In this document: in pieces, positions 1 through 8,016 of the stretch | Layout of the letters: the number at the start of each line of letters is the position of its first letter | How positions within the stretch are numbered: position 1 is the stretch's first letter | Assembly (NCBI GenBank): GCA_965248545.1 | Contig: OZ252110.1 | Location: forward strand, 3,410,001-3,474,000 | Direction of reading: 5' to 3' | Origin: Alteromonas_E sp965248545 | GTDB lineage: Bacteria > Pseudomonadota > Gammaproteobacteria > Enterobacterales > Alteromonadaceae | DNA length: 64,000 nucleotides | Translations under genes and position numbers: made by a program | The notes under the pieces: generated by a model | Databases searched by the model: none | What the model was told of the DNA's origin: nothing | The model's input: only the letters and a program-made list of their open reading frames with translations

Positions 1-200
1 AAACCATGAAGGAACTTGAGCAATCACTCAATCCGAAAACCTTCATTCGTGTGCACCGCTCGGCGCTGGTAAACATCAATTTCGTGAAAAAACTCGTCAG
101 TCATGTCAGTGGTGAATACCACTTGATTTTGCACAATGATACTGAGTTGAAAGTAAGCCGCAGTCACCGTGATCGAGTGAAGTCGGCAATGAACCTATAG
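1..200 (+). CDS. LytTR-type response regulator, C-terminal part only
   Basis: The gene enters from outside the window in the frame whose codons begin at base 3, and ends with TAG at 198-200. The visible 65 or so residues are the second half of a LytTR DNA-binding domain: 'FIRVHRSALVNI' is the hallmark of this domain, followed by 'LKVSRSHRDRVK'. Family knowledge: AlgR/LytR-type regulators join an N-terminal receiver to this domain and are usually paired with a LytS-type kinase, none of which is visible here. It converges on the next gene with only 4 bases between stops. Confidence 0.85.
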   Translation, partial: TMKELEQSLNPKTFIRVHRSALVNINFVKKLVSHVSGEYHLILHNDTELKVSRSHRDRVKSAMNL

Positions 201-204
201 GCGA

Positions 205-909
205 TTAGTGCAGTCCTAAGCACGAACGCATGGTTTGGTGCTTAGGGCTATTTGCGGCTAACGCTAGATATACACGGCGATTGCCCATAGCACGATGTTC
301 AGTGACGTGAGTCGCGCCCAGTTGTTTGATCTGAAATTCAATAATCTCTTTTACGCCGAAAATGTAATCTACGCGGCGCTTTTCCAACATCCCGACGACT
401 TGACTGAAATCGGCTAATTCTAATACCGTCGCATGCTTAAGCTCAGTCGGATCGTATTCAAACGAACGCAGCGTCGCGATTGATGCCTCTGATAGAGGGA
501 GTGGTTGAGAGTCTTCGGTGTGCCGATATAGGCTGGTCCTTACATGACCAATTGGCGGCAAGTCATAGTCAAGAAAGTCCGAACGGTCGCTTGAATAAAG
601 TGCTGGAAATATCGCGTCGACATCGCCTTGTTCTGCCATGTGTAAGGCCCGTGCCCAATTTAATATGAGCCAATCGACGCGTAGGTTGTTTTTCGATATA
701 AGGGTTTGTGCCGACTGTTTCATGATACCGGTAACCAATTCGCCATTACGCTCTACTAAGGGGGCAACCGGCGCGGTGGCCACTTTAAACAAACCATTGC
801 AATCGGCTAAAACAGGAGCCGAAAAAAGTGAAATCACACAACCGAACACGACGCTTTGCTGGCATATTGTTTCTTTAAGGAGTGAAAATCCTAGTTTAGG
901 CTTGAACAC
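205..909 (-). CDS. periplasmic solute-binding-like protein (SBP family 3 type)
   Basis: A 234-residue exported protein. The start is a GTG, supported by AGAAGG 5-6 bases upstream. A long N-region and hydrophobic segment lead to a likely signal peptidase site after 'APVLA' near residue 35. The mature part resembles family 3 extracellular solute-binding proteins ('APVAPLVERNGELVTGIMKQ', then 'GDVDAIFPALYSSDRSDFL'), as seen in marine gammaproteobacterial proteins annotated as amino-acid ABC binding proteins. No permease or ATPase lies next to it, so a sensory or orphan role is as likely as transport. The substrate cannot be told. Confidence 0.6.
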   Translation of the reverse strand: MFKPKLGFSLLKETICQQSVVFGCVISLFSAPVLADCNGLFKVATAPVAPLVERNGELVTGIMKQSAQTLISKNNLRVDWLILNWARALHMAEQGDVDAIFPALYSSDRSDFLDYDLPPIGHVRTSLYRHTEDSQPLPLSEASIATLRSFEYDPTELKHATVLELADFSQVVGMLEKRRVDYIFGVKEIIEFQIKQLGATHVTEHRAMGNRRVYLALAANSPKHQTMRSCLGLH

Positions 910-989
910 TGCAACCTTCTTTAACGCTTTTTTCGAATACGACTTGTAGAGCTTATCCGAGGACGTATCGAAGCGTCAAAGCTTTATCG

Positions 990-1988
990 CTAGTCGGTTG
1001 TTGCGTTTACCAGCTCGCGCATCGTTTTGACGCAGAATGGCTCCAGTTCTTTGCGCTTTTGCCATGTGATTGGCAATGGCACGCCTTCTGGATGGCCATC
1101 TTTTTCACCAATCATTATGCCTGAAGCCCCTTCTTCAACTGCGGCAACAGCATGGGTGCCGAGTTTTGATGCTAGGATCCGATCCTGCGGGACAGGCGAA
1201 CCACCGCGTTGAACGTGTCCAAGGATCACAGGGCGTACTTCGCTTCCGGTGCGCTGCTCCAGCGTTGAAACAAGCTCACTTAGGCCTCCTGGCCAGACAT
1301 TCTCTGCGATTACGACAACATAACTAATACTTCCATGGGTCTCACGTCGATAGGCAAGCTCCGCTAACATGTCTTCTATGGCGGAGTCGGGGTTCTCGAA
1401 TAGCTCAGGAACGATGACGTGATCTGAAGCTGAAGCAAGCGCGGCGTTGAGGGCGATGAAGCCCGCGTGTCGGCCCATCACTTCAACTAGGAAAATACGT
1501 TCGAAGGCATCTGCGGTGTCTCTGACTTTATCGATAGAGCTCACCGCGGTTTCGATCGCGGTGTAATAGCCAATCGTTGCATCGGTGCCGTAAATATCGT
1601 TATCAATCGTACCGGGCAACCCAATCACTTGACCATCCCAATGCTGGCTTAAGTGTTCTGCGCCGCGAAATGAACCGTCACCACCAATAACAATCAGTGC
1701 ATCTATCCCTAGCTCATCTAGATTGTTCGCGGCTAATTGGGCGGACTCCACGGTTTTAAATTCGAGACAGCGTGCGCTGTGCAGAACAGTACCACCGCGT
1801 TGAATGAGGTTGTGCATGTGTTTTGGCTCAAGCTTTTTATATTGCTGCTTGAGCAGTCCATTGTAGCCGTGCATGTAGCCGTAGGCTTCAAATCCTCGTT
1901 GTTCACAACTGAGCACAACAGCACGAATACATGCATTCATGCCTGGCGCATCTCCACCAGATGTTAACACTGCAACTTTTTTTGCCAC
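990..1988 (-). CDS. pfkA: ATP-dependent 6-phosphofructokinase
   Basis: Phosphorylates fructose 6-phosphate to fructose 1,6-bisphosphate in glycolysis. Signatures in order: 'LTSGGDAPGMN' at the N-terminus, 'GGDGSFRGA' (ATP site, the Gly typical of ATP-using enzymes), 'PGTIDNDI' with the catalytic Asp, 'VEVMGRHAGF', and 'LGHVQRGGSPVPQDR'. About 332 residues, close to E. coli PfkA. The open frame extends to a TTG at 2012, but I prefer the GTG at 1988: it has AAAAGGA at proper spacing and yields the usual start 'MAKKVAVLTSGG'. It diverges from the DUF6279 lipoprotein gene. Confidence 0.95.
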   Translation of the reverse strand: MAKKVAVLTSGGDAPGMNACIRAVVLSCEQRGFEAYGYMHGYNGLLKQQYKKLEPKHMHNLIQRGGTVLHSARCLEFKTVESAQLAANNLDELGIDALIVIGGDGSFRGAEHLSQHWDGQVIGLPGTIDNDIYGTDATIGYYTAIETAVSSIDKVRDTADAFERIFLVEVMGRHAGFIALNAALASASDHVIVPELFENPDSAIEDMLAELAYRRETHGSISYVVVIAENVWPGGLSELVSTLEQRTGSEVRPVILGHVQRGGSPVPQDRILASKLGTHAVAAVEEGASGIMIGEKDGHPEGVPLPITWQKRKELEPFCVKTMRELVNATTD

Positions 1989-2050
1989 GCAGGGAATCCT
2001 TTTACTTAGCAAGGGTCGTAATACAGGTATATACGCTACTCAAGGGATTT

Positions 2051-2081
2051 CAATTGTGCAAGTCACATTGTTTTACAATTG
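2051..2081. promoter_or_regulatory. inverted repeat in the pfkA upstream region
   Basis: CAATTGT at 2051-2057 and ACAATTG at 2075-2081 are perfect 7-base arms separated by 17 bases, in the 164-base divergent region between pfkA and the DUF6279 lipoprotein gene. It may be an operator or chance; no regulator is identified. Confidence 0.25.
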
Positions 2082-2176
2082 GAGTCAGATCAAAACATTT
2101 AACTCGTGTAAAGTATTTCTCGACCTAGTGTCGGCGTAGAACTGAGTCTAACCGCTGTGAAAGAATGGAGTAATGA

Positions 2177-3016
2177 ATGCGCAAAATTGCGATTATTTTG
2201 GCAACCCTGATGGTGTTATCGGGCTGCTCATCGAAATTTGCCTACAACAACTTGGATTGGTTAATTTATTGGTATGTGGATGACTACATCGAGCTTACTG
2301 ACCAACAAGAACAAGTATTTGATGGCAAGTTACAGCAGTGGATCCGCTGGCACCGAACAGAAGAGCTCACGCAATATGTTCAGCATCTAAATACGGTTAA
2401 GCAGCAAGCGCTTGGTGAGCCGTTAAGTCCAGAGCAAATTGCATCGCAATTCGACAGCGCTCGCAATCACTGGGAGCGGTTACGCGATCGGCTGAGCCCA
2501 GAGCTAGCATCGATGGCGACGTCTTTGTCAGACGACCAAGTGGTGTACTTATTCGCTGCATTGGAAAAAGAAAACCAAGAAAACGAAGAAGAACGCGAGG
2601 AATTGAGTGACGAGGAACGTCAAGAACGTCGAATTGAAGATATCACCGAACAAGTAGAAGAGATGATTGGGCGCGTGACTGACGATCAAGAACAAATCAT
2701 TGAATCCTACAGTCCGCAATTCCAGTCAACCTATGATTATTGGTTGAGTTATCGACGTGAGATTCAGCAGAAGGCGAGAGAGCTGTTTGCCACGCGCGAC
2801 AGTAATCCTGCGTTTGTGGAGCAGCTAACTGACCTTATGCTAAATCCTCAAGCATTTCGAACAGAGCGCCATCAGCAAATCATCGAGCAAAACCGCTTGT
2901 TGTACGCCACTATGATCGCTGAGATACACAGCACTTTAACCAATAAACAAAAACGCAAGCTAAGTAAAGAAATTAGCGCTATCATCGACGATCTTGAGGA
3001 TTTGATGGGCGACTAA
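2177..3016 (+). CDS. DUF6279 family lipoprotein
   Basis: A 279-residue lipoprotein: short charged N-terminus, hydrophobic stretch and lipobox 'LSGCS' with Cys near residue 17. The segment right after, 'YNNLDWLIYWYVDDYIELT', is the recognisable start of DUF6279 proteins, common in marine gammaproteobacteria and of unknown function. The rest is highly charged and helical, with an acidic coiled-coil run around residues 130-160 (EEEREELSDEERQERR). Start ATG, with GAATGGAG upstream. The next gene follows after one base, so the two are probably co-transcribed. Confidence 0.8.
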   Translation: MRKIAIILATLMVLSGCSSKFAYNNLDWLIYWYVDDYIELTDQQEQVFDGKLQQWIRWHRTEELTQYVQHLNTVKQQALGEPLSPEQIASQFDSARNHWERLRDRLSPELASMATSLSDDQVVYLFAALEKENQENEEEREELSDEERQERRIEDITEQVEEMIGRVTDDQEQIIESYSPQFQSTYDYWLSYRREIQQKARELFATRDSNPAFVEQLTDLMLNPQAFRTERHQQIIEQNRLLYATMIAEIHSTLTNKQKRKLSKEISAIIDDLEDLMGD

Positions 3017-3017
3017 T

Positions 3018-3950
3018 TTGAATCAGTCACAATCGCCGGTCTATCGACCGGCGTTGGGTTTTGCGCTGGCCTTTACAACTGCAGTGCTGTGGGGTGTTCT
3101 GCCCGTATTCTTAAAACTCAGTTTGATGGCAATGGACAGCGCTACGATTACCACGTATCGCTTCTATTCAGCAGCATTAGTTGTTTTGGCTGTGTTGTTG
3201 TGGCGCAAGCAGTTTCCCCGTATCAGCGCGCTTGATGGTCGCGGTTGGTTCGTTTGTGTAGTGGCTGCCGCCATGCTGGTGGTCAATTACGTTGCAACCG
3301 TTGAAGGCCTGGTGTATTTGAATCCCGAATCGGTGCAGGTATTGATGCAAATTGCCCCATTTTTACTCATGATCGGCGGGGTTTTCATATATCGAGAAGT
3401 CTTTACCCGTAAACAGTTTGTGGGCGCCATCACTTTGATGGCCGGGTTGTTACTGTTCTTTTATCAGCGCATACCGATGATCCTGTCATCCTCAGCTGAA
3501 AGTCCAGTGGGCTTGGTCTTTGTGATCATTGCTGCGGTGTGTTGGGCAGCCTATGCGCTGTGCCAAAAGCCACTGCTAAGTGCCTTACATGCCAGACAAC
3601 TCACGTTCCTGATCTATATTCTGGGCGGCTCCATGTTGTTACCCTTTGCCGAGCTGGGTGATTTGCACGGAATGAATGCGTTGCAGCTGTGGGCGTTACT
3701 CTTTTGTTGTGCCAATACCTTGGTGGCGTACGGCGCCTTTACTCACGCAATGGGAATATGGGAGGCATCGAAAGTGAGTGCCGTGATCGCACTGGCGCCA
3801 TTGTTCGCAATTCTATCGACAGAATGGGCAATAAACATTTGGCCCGACATATTCACTAGCAGTGAATTAGATTGGGTCGCATACATCGGCGCGGGTATGG
3901 TAATCGTAGGGAGTATGCTTGCTGCGCTGGGTCGCTCCCAACGCAATTGA
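3018..3950 (+). CDS. EamA/DMT-family inner-membrane transporter
   Basis: A 310-residue protein with about ten hydrophobic segments in two EamA halves (residues about 12-140 and 160-300), the drug/metabolite transporter layout. 'AVLWGVLPVFLKLSL' and 'VCWAAYALCQKPLL' are the typical starts of the two repeats. The TTG start lies one base after the stop of the upstream lipoprotein gene, with GAGG within that gene's last codons; no in-frame ATG precedes the first membrane segment. Substrate unknown. The gene ends immediately against the convergent small lipoprotein, with zero bases between. Confidence 0.8.
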   Translation: MNQSQSPVYRPALGFALAFTTAVLWGVLPVFLKLSLMAMDSATITTYRFYSAALVVLAVLLWRKQFPRISALDGRGWFVCVVAAAMLVVNYVATVEGLVYLNPESVQVLMQIAPFLLMIGGVFIYREVFTRKQFVGAITLMAGLLLFFYQRIPMILSSSAESPVGLVFVIIAAVCWAAYALCQKPLLSALHARQLTFLIYILGGSMLLPFAELGDLHGMNALQLWALLFCCANTLVAYGAFTHAMGIWEASKVSAVIALAPLFAILSTEWAINIWPDIFTSSELDWVAYIGAGMVIVGSMLAALGRSQRN

Positions 3951-4238
3951 TCAAGGGTCTTGACGTTGCCCAATGGGTTTTTGCTTACCTTTGCAAATCG
4001 TGTCGTAATCGTCACGGTAGTAGCGCAAATCGGTGCATTCCGTCTCATAACGCTTACGCGCTGTTAACGCTTGCTGCGGGTAACGGTTGTTACGCATGAT
4101 CTGCGATAATTCCTGACAGACTTTTTCTTGACGCTGAACCTCAAGAATATCCTCGCATATGTCAGTGGAGCTGCAACTGGTTAGCGCGCCAGATGCCAAT
4201 ACCAATAATGCTGAAGGAATGATGTTTACTGCTTTCAT
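3951..4238 (-). CDS. small putative lipoprotein
   Basis: A 95-residue protein with a signal sequence and lipobox-like 'ALTSCSS' (Cys near residue 22). The mature part is rich in charged residues and has several Cys (DICEDI, EKVCQEL, ETECTDL, DTICKG), which suggests disulfides in the periplasm. I do not recognise the family. Its ATG overlaps the TGA of the receiver-TPR gene by four bases, so it is translationally coupled to that regulator. Confidence 0.6.
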   Translation of the reverse strand: MKAVNIIPSALLVLASGALTSCSSTDICEDILEVQRQEKVCQELSQIMRNNRYPQQALTARKRYETECTDLRYYRDDYDTICKGKQKPIGQRQDP

Positions 4239-5890
4239 GATCCTTGTTCCAAGTAGGGGGTTAAATCCGGTAGTAACTCGTCTAGTTTTTGTTGATGTGA
4301 GTCGCGTAGCGGAATACTGCTAATTAATTTATAGACTTCCCTTACTTCAATTACCAGTTTGGGTTCTGGTTTTCGCTGCATGTCGAGCAGTTTAACTAAG
4401 CTTTGTACAAGGTTGAGTGCCACGCCAATATTCACTGGCGCAAGGGATTGAGCCGCTTTGAAACTCTGTGCGGCGGTTTCATATTTTCCTTCGCGATAAG
4501 CGCTGATCCCCGCTTTATTATGTTGTCGATACGCTTCTTGACGCTCTTCTTGAGATTTGGGTTGGTCACTCAAGAGGTACTGAACATTCGGGTCAAGCTC
4601 GTCGGCGTGACTCTTGAGTAGTTGCGATATTTGTTCGGCTTCTTCGAAATCACCAATATCCGTCATAACTTTAAGGCTGTCAGGGGCGAGCTTGATGGGG
4701 TATTCGTCAAACTTTTGTTCAATATCGATCTGAGCTTGTTCAAGCAGCTTTTTGGCTTGCAAAAACTGACCGTCCAGCGCGCTGATCCGCGAATGAATCA
4801 GTGACTCAAAGACCTCGAAATCAAACGGTTGCTCGCCAGTACGAAAAACCTCTTCGGAGCGATTGCGCTGCAGTGTGATTAACGCCTCTTGTTGGAAGCG
4901 ATTACGTCTTTTCTTATCTTCTGCATGCTCTGCAACGTCTAAAATACTGCGAATGTAATTACTCAAGTGGGCGACGTCGCGGTGCACCGAACGTTTACTC
5001 ATTTGCCAAATGGCTTGGCAACTGTCTTTGGCAAACTCAAAATTACCGGACTGACGACCAATGTCAGCAGCGCGAAATTGACGTTCAAGTGATAGCGGTG
5101 CAATAAGCACGGCTTGCTGGATTTCTTTAAGCGCAGTTTGGTAGTCATTTTCAAGACTGTGCGCATTGGCCAGGATATCGTAGGCATCGACGTTAAAACG
5201 GCTGCTTTTCAATAGCTGATTGGCAATTTCAATCGCCTGGCTGGTTTGTCCTTCACCGACGAAGGCCTTGGCAAGAGCTGTCTGCGCCCATTTTACTGGC
5301 CTGTCTTCAATTACCCGTTTTGTCAGTCCAATAGCCGCCTCATAGTCGCCATTGCGTATGTAGAGTTCCGACAGCAATTTAAGGCAGGTTTGGCGATAAT
5401 TCATATTGCCCTTGAGCAGCTCTAGGGCTTCAGTGATCGCGCCTTTGATATCGTCTTTACTGATACATTTAAAGACCTTAGCGAGTTCCATACGGCGGTG
5501 AAAGGCGCGATTCAGTCTTGTTTTTAGCTGAATTTGGGAAAAGGGTTTAACCAAATAATCATCAGGCTCTTTCTCGATTGAGCCAATGACCAGATGTCGA
5601 GCGCTGTCGGCACTGATCATAAGGATCACCGTTGTCGGTTTGACTAATTTTCGCGCCCGTAGTTCTTCAACTAACTCAAAGCCATTTTTCTTGTCAGAGC
5701 CGAGGTGTATGTCGCAAACAACAAAATCGAACTTTTCGTTGCGGCACAGACTTAAGGCTGTTTCGGCATTCTGTGCGACCGCAACGGACTGCGCACCGAT
5801 GGTGTTCAGTAAGCCACGAAGCATCACCAGAAAAGGGCGCTGATCTTCAACCACAAGAAAACGTTTTTGGGAGTAGTTAATGATTTCCAT
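4235..5890 (-). CDS. response regulator: receiver domain plus TPR repeats
   Basis: An N-terminal CheY-like receiver (residues about 9-130) keeps all key residues: acidic pair E15/D16, phospho-acceptor D60 in 'VVCDIHLG', S93 in 'MISAD' and K115 in 'YLVKPF'. After it come about 400 helical residues with TPR-like repeats ('GDYEAAIGLTKRVIE', 'YQTALKEIQQA', 'KYETAAQSFKAAQSL'), so output is probably protein-protein rather than DNA binding. About 551 residues from the ATG; an upstream GTG at 5902 adds four more and neither has a clear ribosome site. No kinase is adjacent. Confidence 0.85.
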   Translation of the reverse strand: MEIINYSQKRFLVVEDQRPFLVMLRGLLNTIGAQSVAVAQNAETALSLCRNEKFDFVVCDIHLGSDKKNGFELVEELRARKLVKPTTVILMISADSARHLVIGSIEKEPDDYLVKPFSQIQLKTRLNRAFHRRMELAKVFKCISKDDIKGAITEALELLKGNMNYRQTCLKLLSELYIRNGDYEAAIGLTKRVIEDRPVKWAQTALAKAFVGEGQTSQAIEIANQLLKSSRFNVDAYDILANAHSLENDYQTALKEIQQAVLIAPLSLERQFRAADIGRQSGNFEFAKDSCQAIWQMSKRSVHRDVAHLSNYIRSILDVAEHAEDKKRRNRFQQEALITLQRNRSEEVFRTGEQPFDFEVFESLIHSRISALDGQFLQAKKLLEQAQIDIEQKFDEYPIKLAPDSLKVMTDIGDFEEAEQISQLLKSHADELDPNVQYLLSDQPKSQEERQEAYRQHNKAGISAYREGKYETAAQSFKAAQSLAPVNIGVALNLVQSLVKLLDMQRKPEPKLVIEVREVYKLISSIPLRDSHQQKLDELLPDLTPYLEQGS

Positions 5891-6001
5891 GCAAAACAAC
5901 ACAGCAAAGCTATGCTGTCATAGTTAATCATTCAGTCATGGAACGCAAGGTTAAGTCTGCGCTAATTCCGTCGATAACTGTATGAATCTGTTAAAAGAGT
6001 G

Positions 6002-6487
6002 ATGTGGTCTTTGGACTTAATTCAGCGCCCCGAGAGTATTAACCGCGATCCCGAGATTTCGGGACAATTATCGCGATCGCTGGTCGAAGGGCATGACTTT
6101 AGTTACTGGTTGTCGCTTTTAAGCCCAAACCTAACCGATCGGGCGCGGGTCATTGGTGAACCAGACGCTCCGGTGGTGCAACCTGATGAGGTTGCCAACT
6201 ACTATCGCCGTGCCCCACTGGATGGACGCAGCGCTGACCTTGCACTGCTGCGCAAGAATGCCGAATTCACCGCACTGCAACAAGAGACCTCGCTGCGATT
6301 ATGGCAAGCGATGCATCCCGATCCACTGGCGTTGAACAACGAACCGCTGCGTGTTGAAGACGAAATCCTCGAAAACTGTGAACTTACGGCGCGCCAGCGC
6401 TTTAAACAGACCCTATTAACTGACCTTCCTCAACAGCCAACTGATCTCATCGATACGGTGGTCGAAAGCCAACAAATGCTGGTTTAG
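6002..6487 (+). CDS. VC2046/SO_2500-like conserved protein
   Basis: About 161 residues, soluble, no motif of known activity. The middle and end ('RLWQAMHPDPLALNNEPLRV' then 'LENCELTARQRF') resemble the small VC2046/SO_2500 family restricted to Vibrionales and Alteromonadales, as I recall it; the match is from memory. A GTG at 5999 directly precedes the ATG, and either could be used. It is followed by trhO after 83 bases. Confidence 0.55.
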   Translation: MWSLDLIQRPESINRDPEISGQLSRSLVEGHDFSYWLSLLSPNLTDRARVIGEPDAPVVQPDEVANYYRRAPLDGRSADLALLRKNAEFTALQQETSLRLWQAMHPDPLALNNEPLRVEDEILENCELTARQRFKQTLLTDLPQQPTDLIDTVVESQQMLV

Positions 6488-6570
6488 TTGCAATTCAGGT
6501 GCGGTCTGATATAGTGCGCGCCGCTTTTTTGCTCTGGTTTTACGTTCCAATTTGCAATAGAGGATAATTC

Positions 6571-7563
6571 ATGTCGCAAACTCTCGTGTGCGCGTTATAT
6601 AAATTTGTAACGCTCGAAAACTACAAAGAACTTCGTCAACCTTTGTTAGATGTCATGTTGGCAAATGATATCAAAGGTACCTTATTACTTGCTCTAGAAG
6701 GCATTAACGGCACTGTTTCTGGTCCCCAAGATGGGATTGATGCATTGTTGGCCTGGTTAAATAAAGATGAGCGCTTAGCACCGATTTCATACAAAATGAG
6801 TTGGCACTCAGACCAACCGTTTTACCGTACCAAGGTCAAACTGAAGAAAGAGATCGTCACCATGGGAGTGGAAGGTATCGATCCGCGCAAGACGGTTGGC
6901 ACATATGTGAAGCCAAGAGATTGGAACGCGTTGATTTCAGACCCTGACGTAACCTTGATCGATACTCGCAACGATTACGAAATCGAAATTGGTACCTTTA
7001 AGCATGCGGTAAACCCGAATACTGAAACCTTCCGTGAGTTCCCTCAGTATGTGAAAGACAATCTCGATCCGAATAAGCACAAGAAAGTTGCGATGTTCTG
7101 CACCGGCGGCATTCGCTGTGAAAAATCCACGGCTTATTTAAAAGAGCAAGGGTTTGAAGAGGTGTACCACCTTGAAGGTGGGATCCTTCAGTACCTTGAA
7201 GATGTGCCGAAAGAAGAGACGCTGTGGGAAGGAGATTGCTTCGTTTTTGATAACCGTGTCGCCGTTGATCACGATTTGCAAAAAAGTCACTACGATCAGT
7301 GCTACGCCTGCCGTTTGCCTATTACTGAAGAAGACAAGCAAAGCGAGTTGTATGAGCCGGGTGTGAGTTGCCCTAAATGTCATGGCACTCATAGCGACGA
7401 GCAGATCGCGCGCTTCCGTGAGCGTGAAAAGCAGGTTCAGCTCGCCGAAGAACGCAATGAAGCTCACGTGGGTAGTGATGCTCGCTTGGCCACTAAAAAG
7501 CGCCGTCAGGACAAAGCCGCTCAGCGCCGCGCGCAGAAACAAGCAATGGGTAAACCGTTTTAA
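6571..7563 (+). CDS. trhO: tRNA uridine(34) hydroxylase TrhO (YceA), rhodanese domain
   Basis: Oxygen-dependent 5-hydroxylation of uridine 34 in tRNAs, the first step towards cmo5U. Order: ferredoxin-like N-domain ('LLLALEGINGTVSG'), then 'PFYRTKVKLKKEIVTMG', a rhodanese domain with the catalytic loop 'CTGGIRCEKS', and a C-terminal zinc-type region 'CYAC' ... 'CPKC' followed by a basic tail. 330 residues, usual length. The start ATG has AGAGGATAA upstream. cmoB, which finishes the cmo5U modification, appears at the other end of the window. Confidence 0.94.
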   Translation: MSQTLVCALYKFVTLENYKELRQPLLDVMLANDIKGTLLLALEGINGTVSGPQDGIDALLAWLNKDERLAPISYKMSWHSDQPFYRTKVKLKKEIVTMGVEGIDPRKTVGTYVKPRDWNALISDPDVTLIDTRNDYEIEIGTFKHAVNPNTETFREFPQYVKDNLDPNKHKKVAMFCTGGIRCEKSTAYLKEQGFEEVYHLEGGILQYLEDVPKEETLWEGDCFVFDNRVAVDHDLQKSHYDQCYACRLPITEEDKQSELYEPGVSCPKCHGTHSDEQIARFREREKQVQLAEERNEAHVGSDARLATKKRRQDKAAQRRAQKQAMGKPF

Positions 7564-7603
7564 TCGATCGAACATTAACCAATAGGTCGGATTATCTGAA
7601 TAA

Positions 7604-7633
7604 CCGCGCAGGTAAACATAGACATCTGCGCGG
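7604..7633 (+). terminator. hairpin downstream of trhO
   Basis: CCGCGCAG (7604-7611) and CTGCGCGG (7626-7633) form a perfect 8-base GC-rich stem with a 14-base loop, 40 bases after trhO. There is no T-run, so it may be a weak or Rho-linked terminator. Confidence 0.4.
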
Positions 7634-7684
7634 ATTCAGCGATACACTAGCTACTTGTTTAATTGACCCATTTGCAGTGTAAAT

Positions 7685-7930
7685 ATGTCAGATAAAACTT
7701 TAACCGCTGAACAAGTTGAAGAGATTCGCAAAGAATTCGAATTCTTTGATAAAGACAAAAATGGCCAAATCGACTTGCGAGAGTTTATTGATCTGTTAAC
7801 TGTCATTTCGCCCAAAACAAAAGCCAGTCATGTTCAAGAAGGGTTTAATATCATTGATGATGATAACAACGGCTTTATTGATTTTGACGAGTTTCTAGAG
7901 TGGTGGAAAGAAGGTTGGTGGGAATACTAA
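7685..7930 (+). CDS. two-EF-hand calcium-binding protein
   Basis: An 81-residue acidic protein made almost entirely of one EF-hand pair. The two 12-residue loops, DKDKNGQIDLRE (about residues 23-34) and DDDNNGFIDFDE (about 59-70), have the canonical Asp/Asn/Gly/Ile/Glu ligand pattern, so both should bind calcium. There is no signal peptide, so it is cytoplasmic. The Trp-rich tail 'EWWKEGWWEY' is characteristic of small marine bacterial EF-hand proteins. Its role (buffer or calcium sensor) is not known. Confidence 0.85.
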   Translation: MSDKTLTAEQVEEIRKEFEFFDKDKNGQIDLREFIDLLTVISPKTKASHVQEGFNIIDDDNNGFIDFDEFLEWWKEGWWEY

Positions 7931-8016
7931 GGCGATAGTCGCATAGTATTTTTGTATCCCTCCTTTATACTGGACTGAACGTACTAACCCTCTGATGTTA
8001 TGGACGTTCAGCCAAC

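Noticed and set aside
1989..2012. TTG start eight codons upstream for pfkA
   Set aside because: GTG at 1988 has the better ribosome site and gives the family's normal N-terminus.
7138..7575. 145-residue open frame opposite trhO
   Set aside because: It lies entirely antisense to the well-supported trhO gene and has no family likeness or ribosome site.
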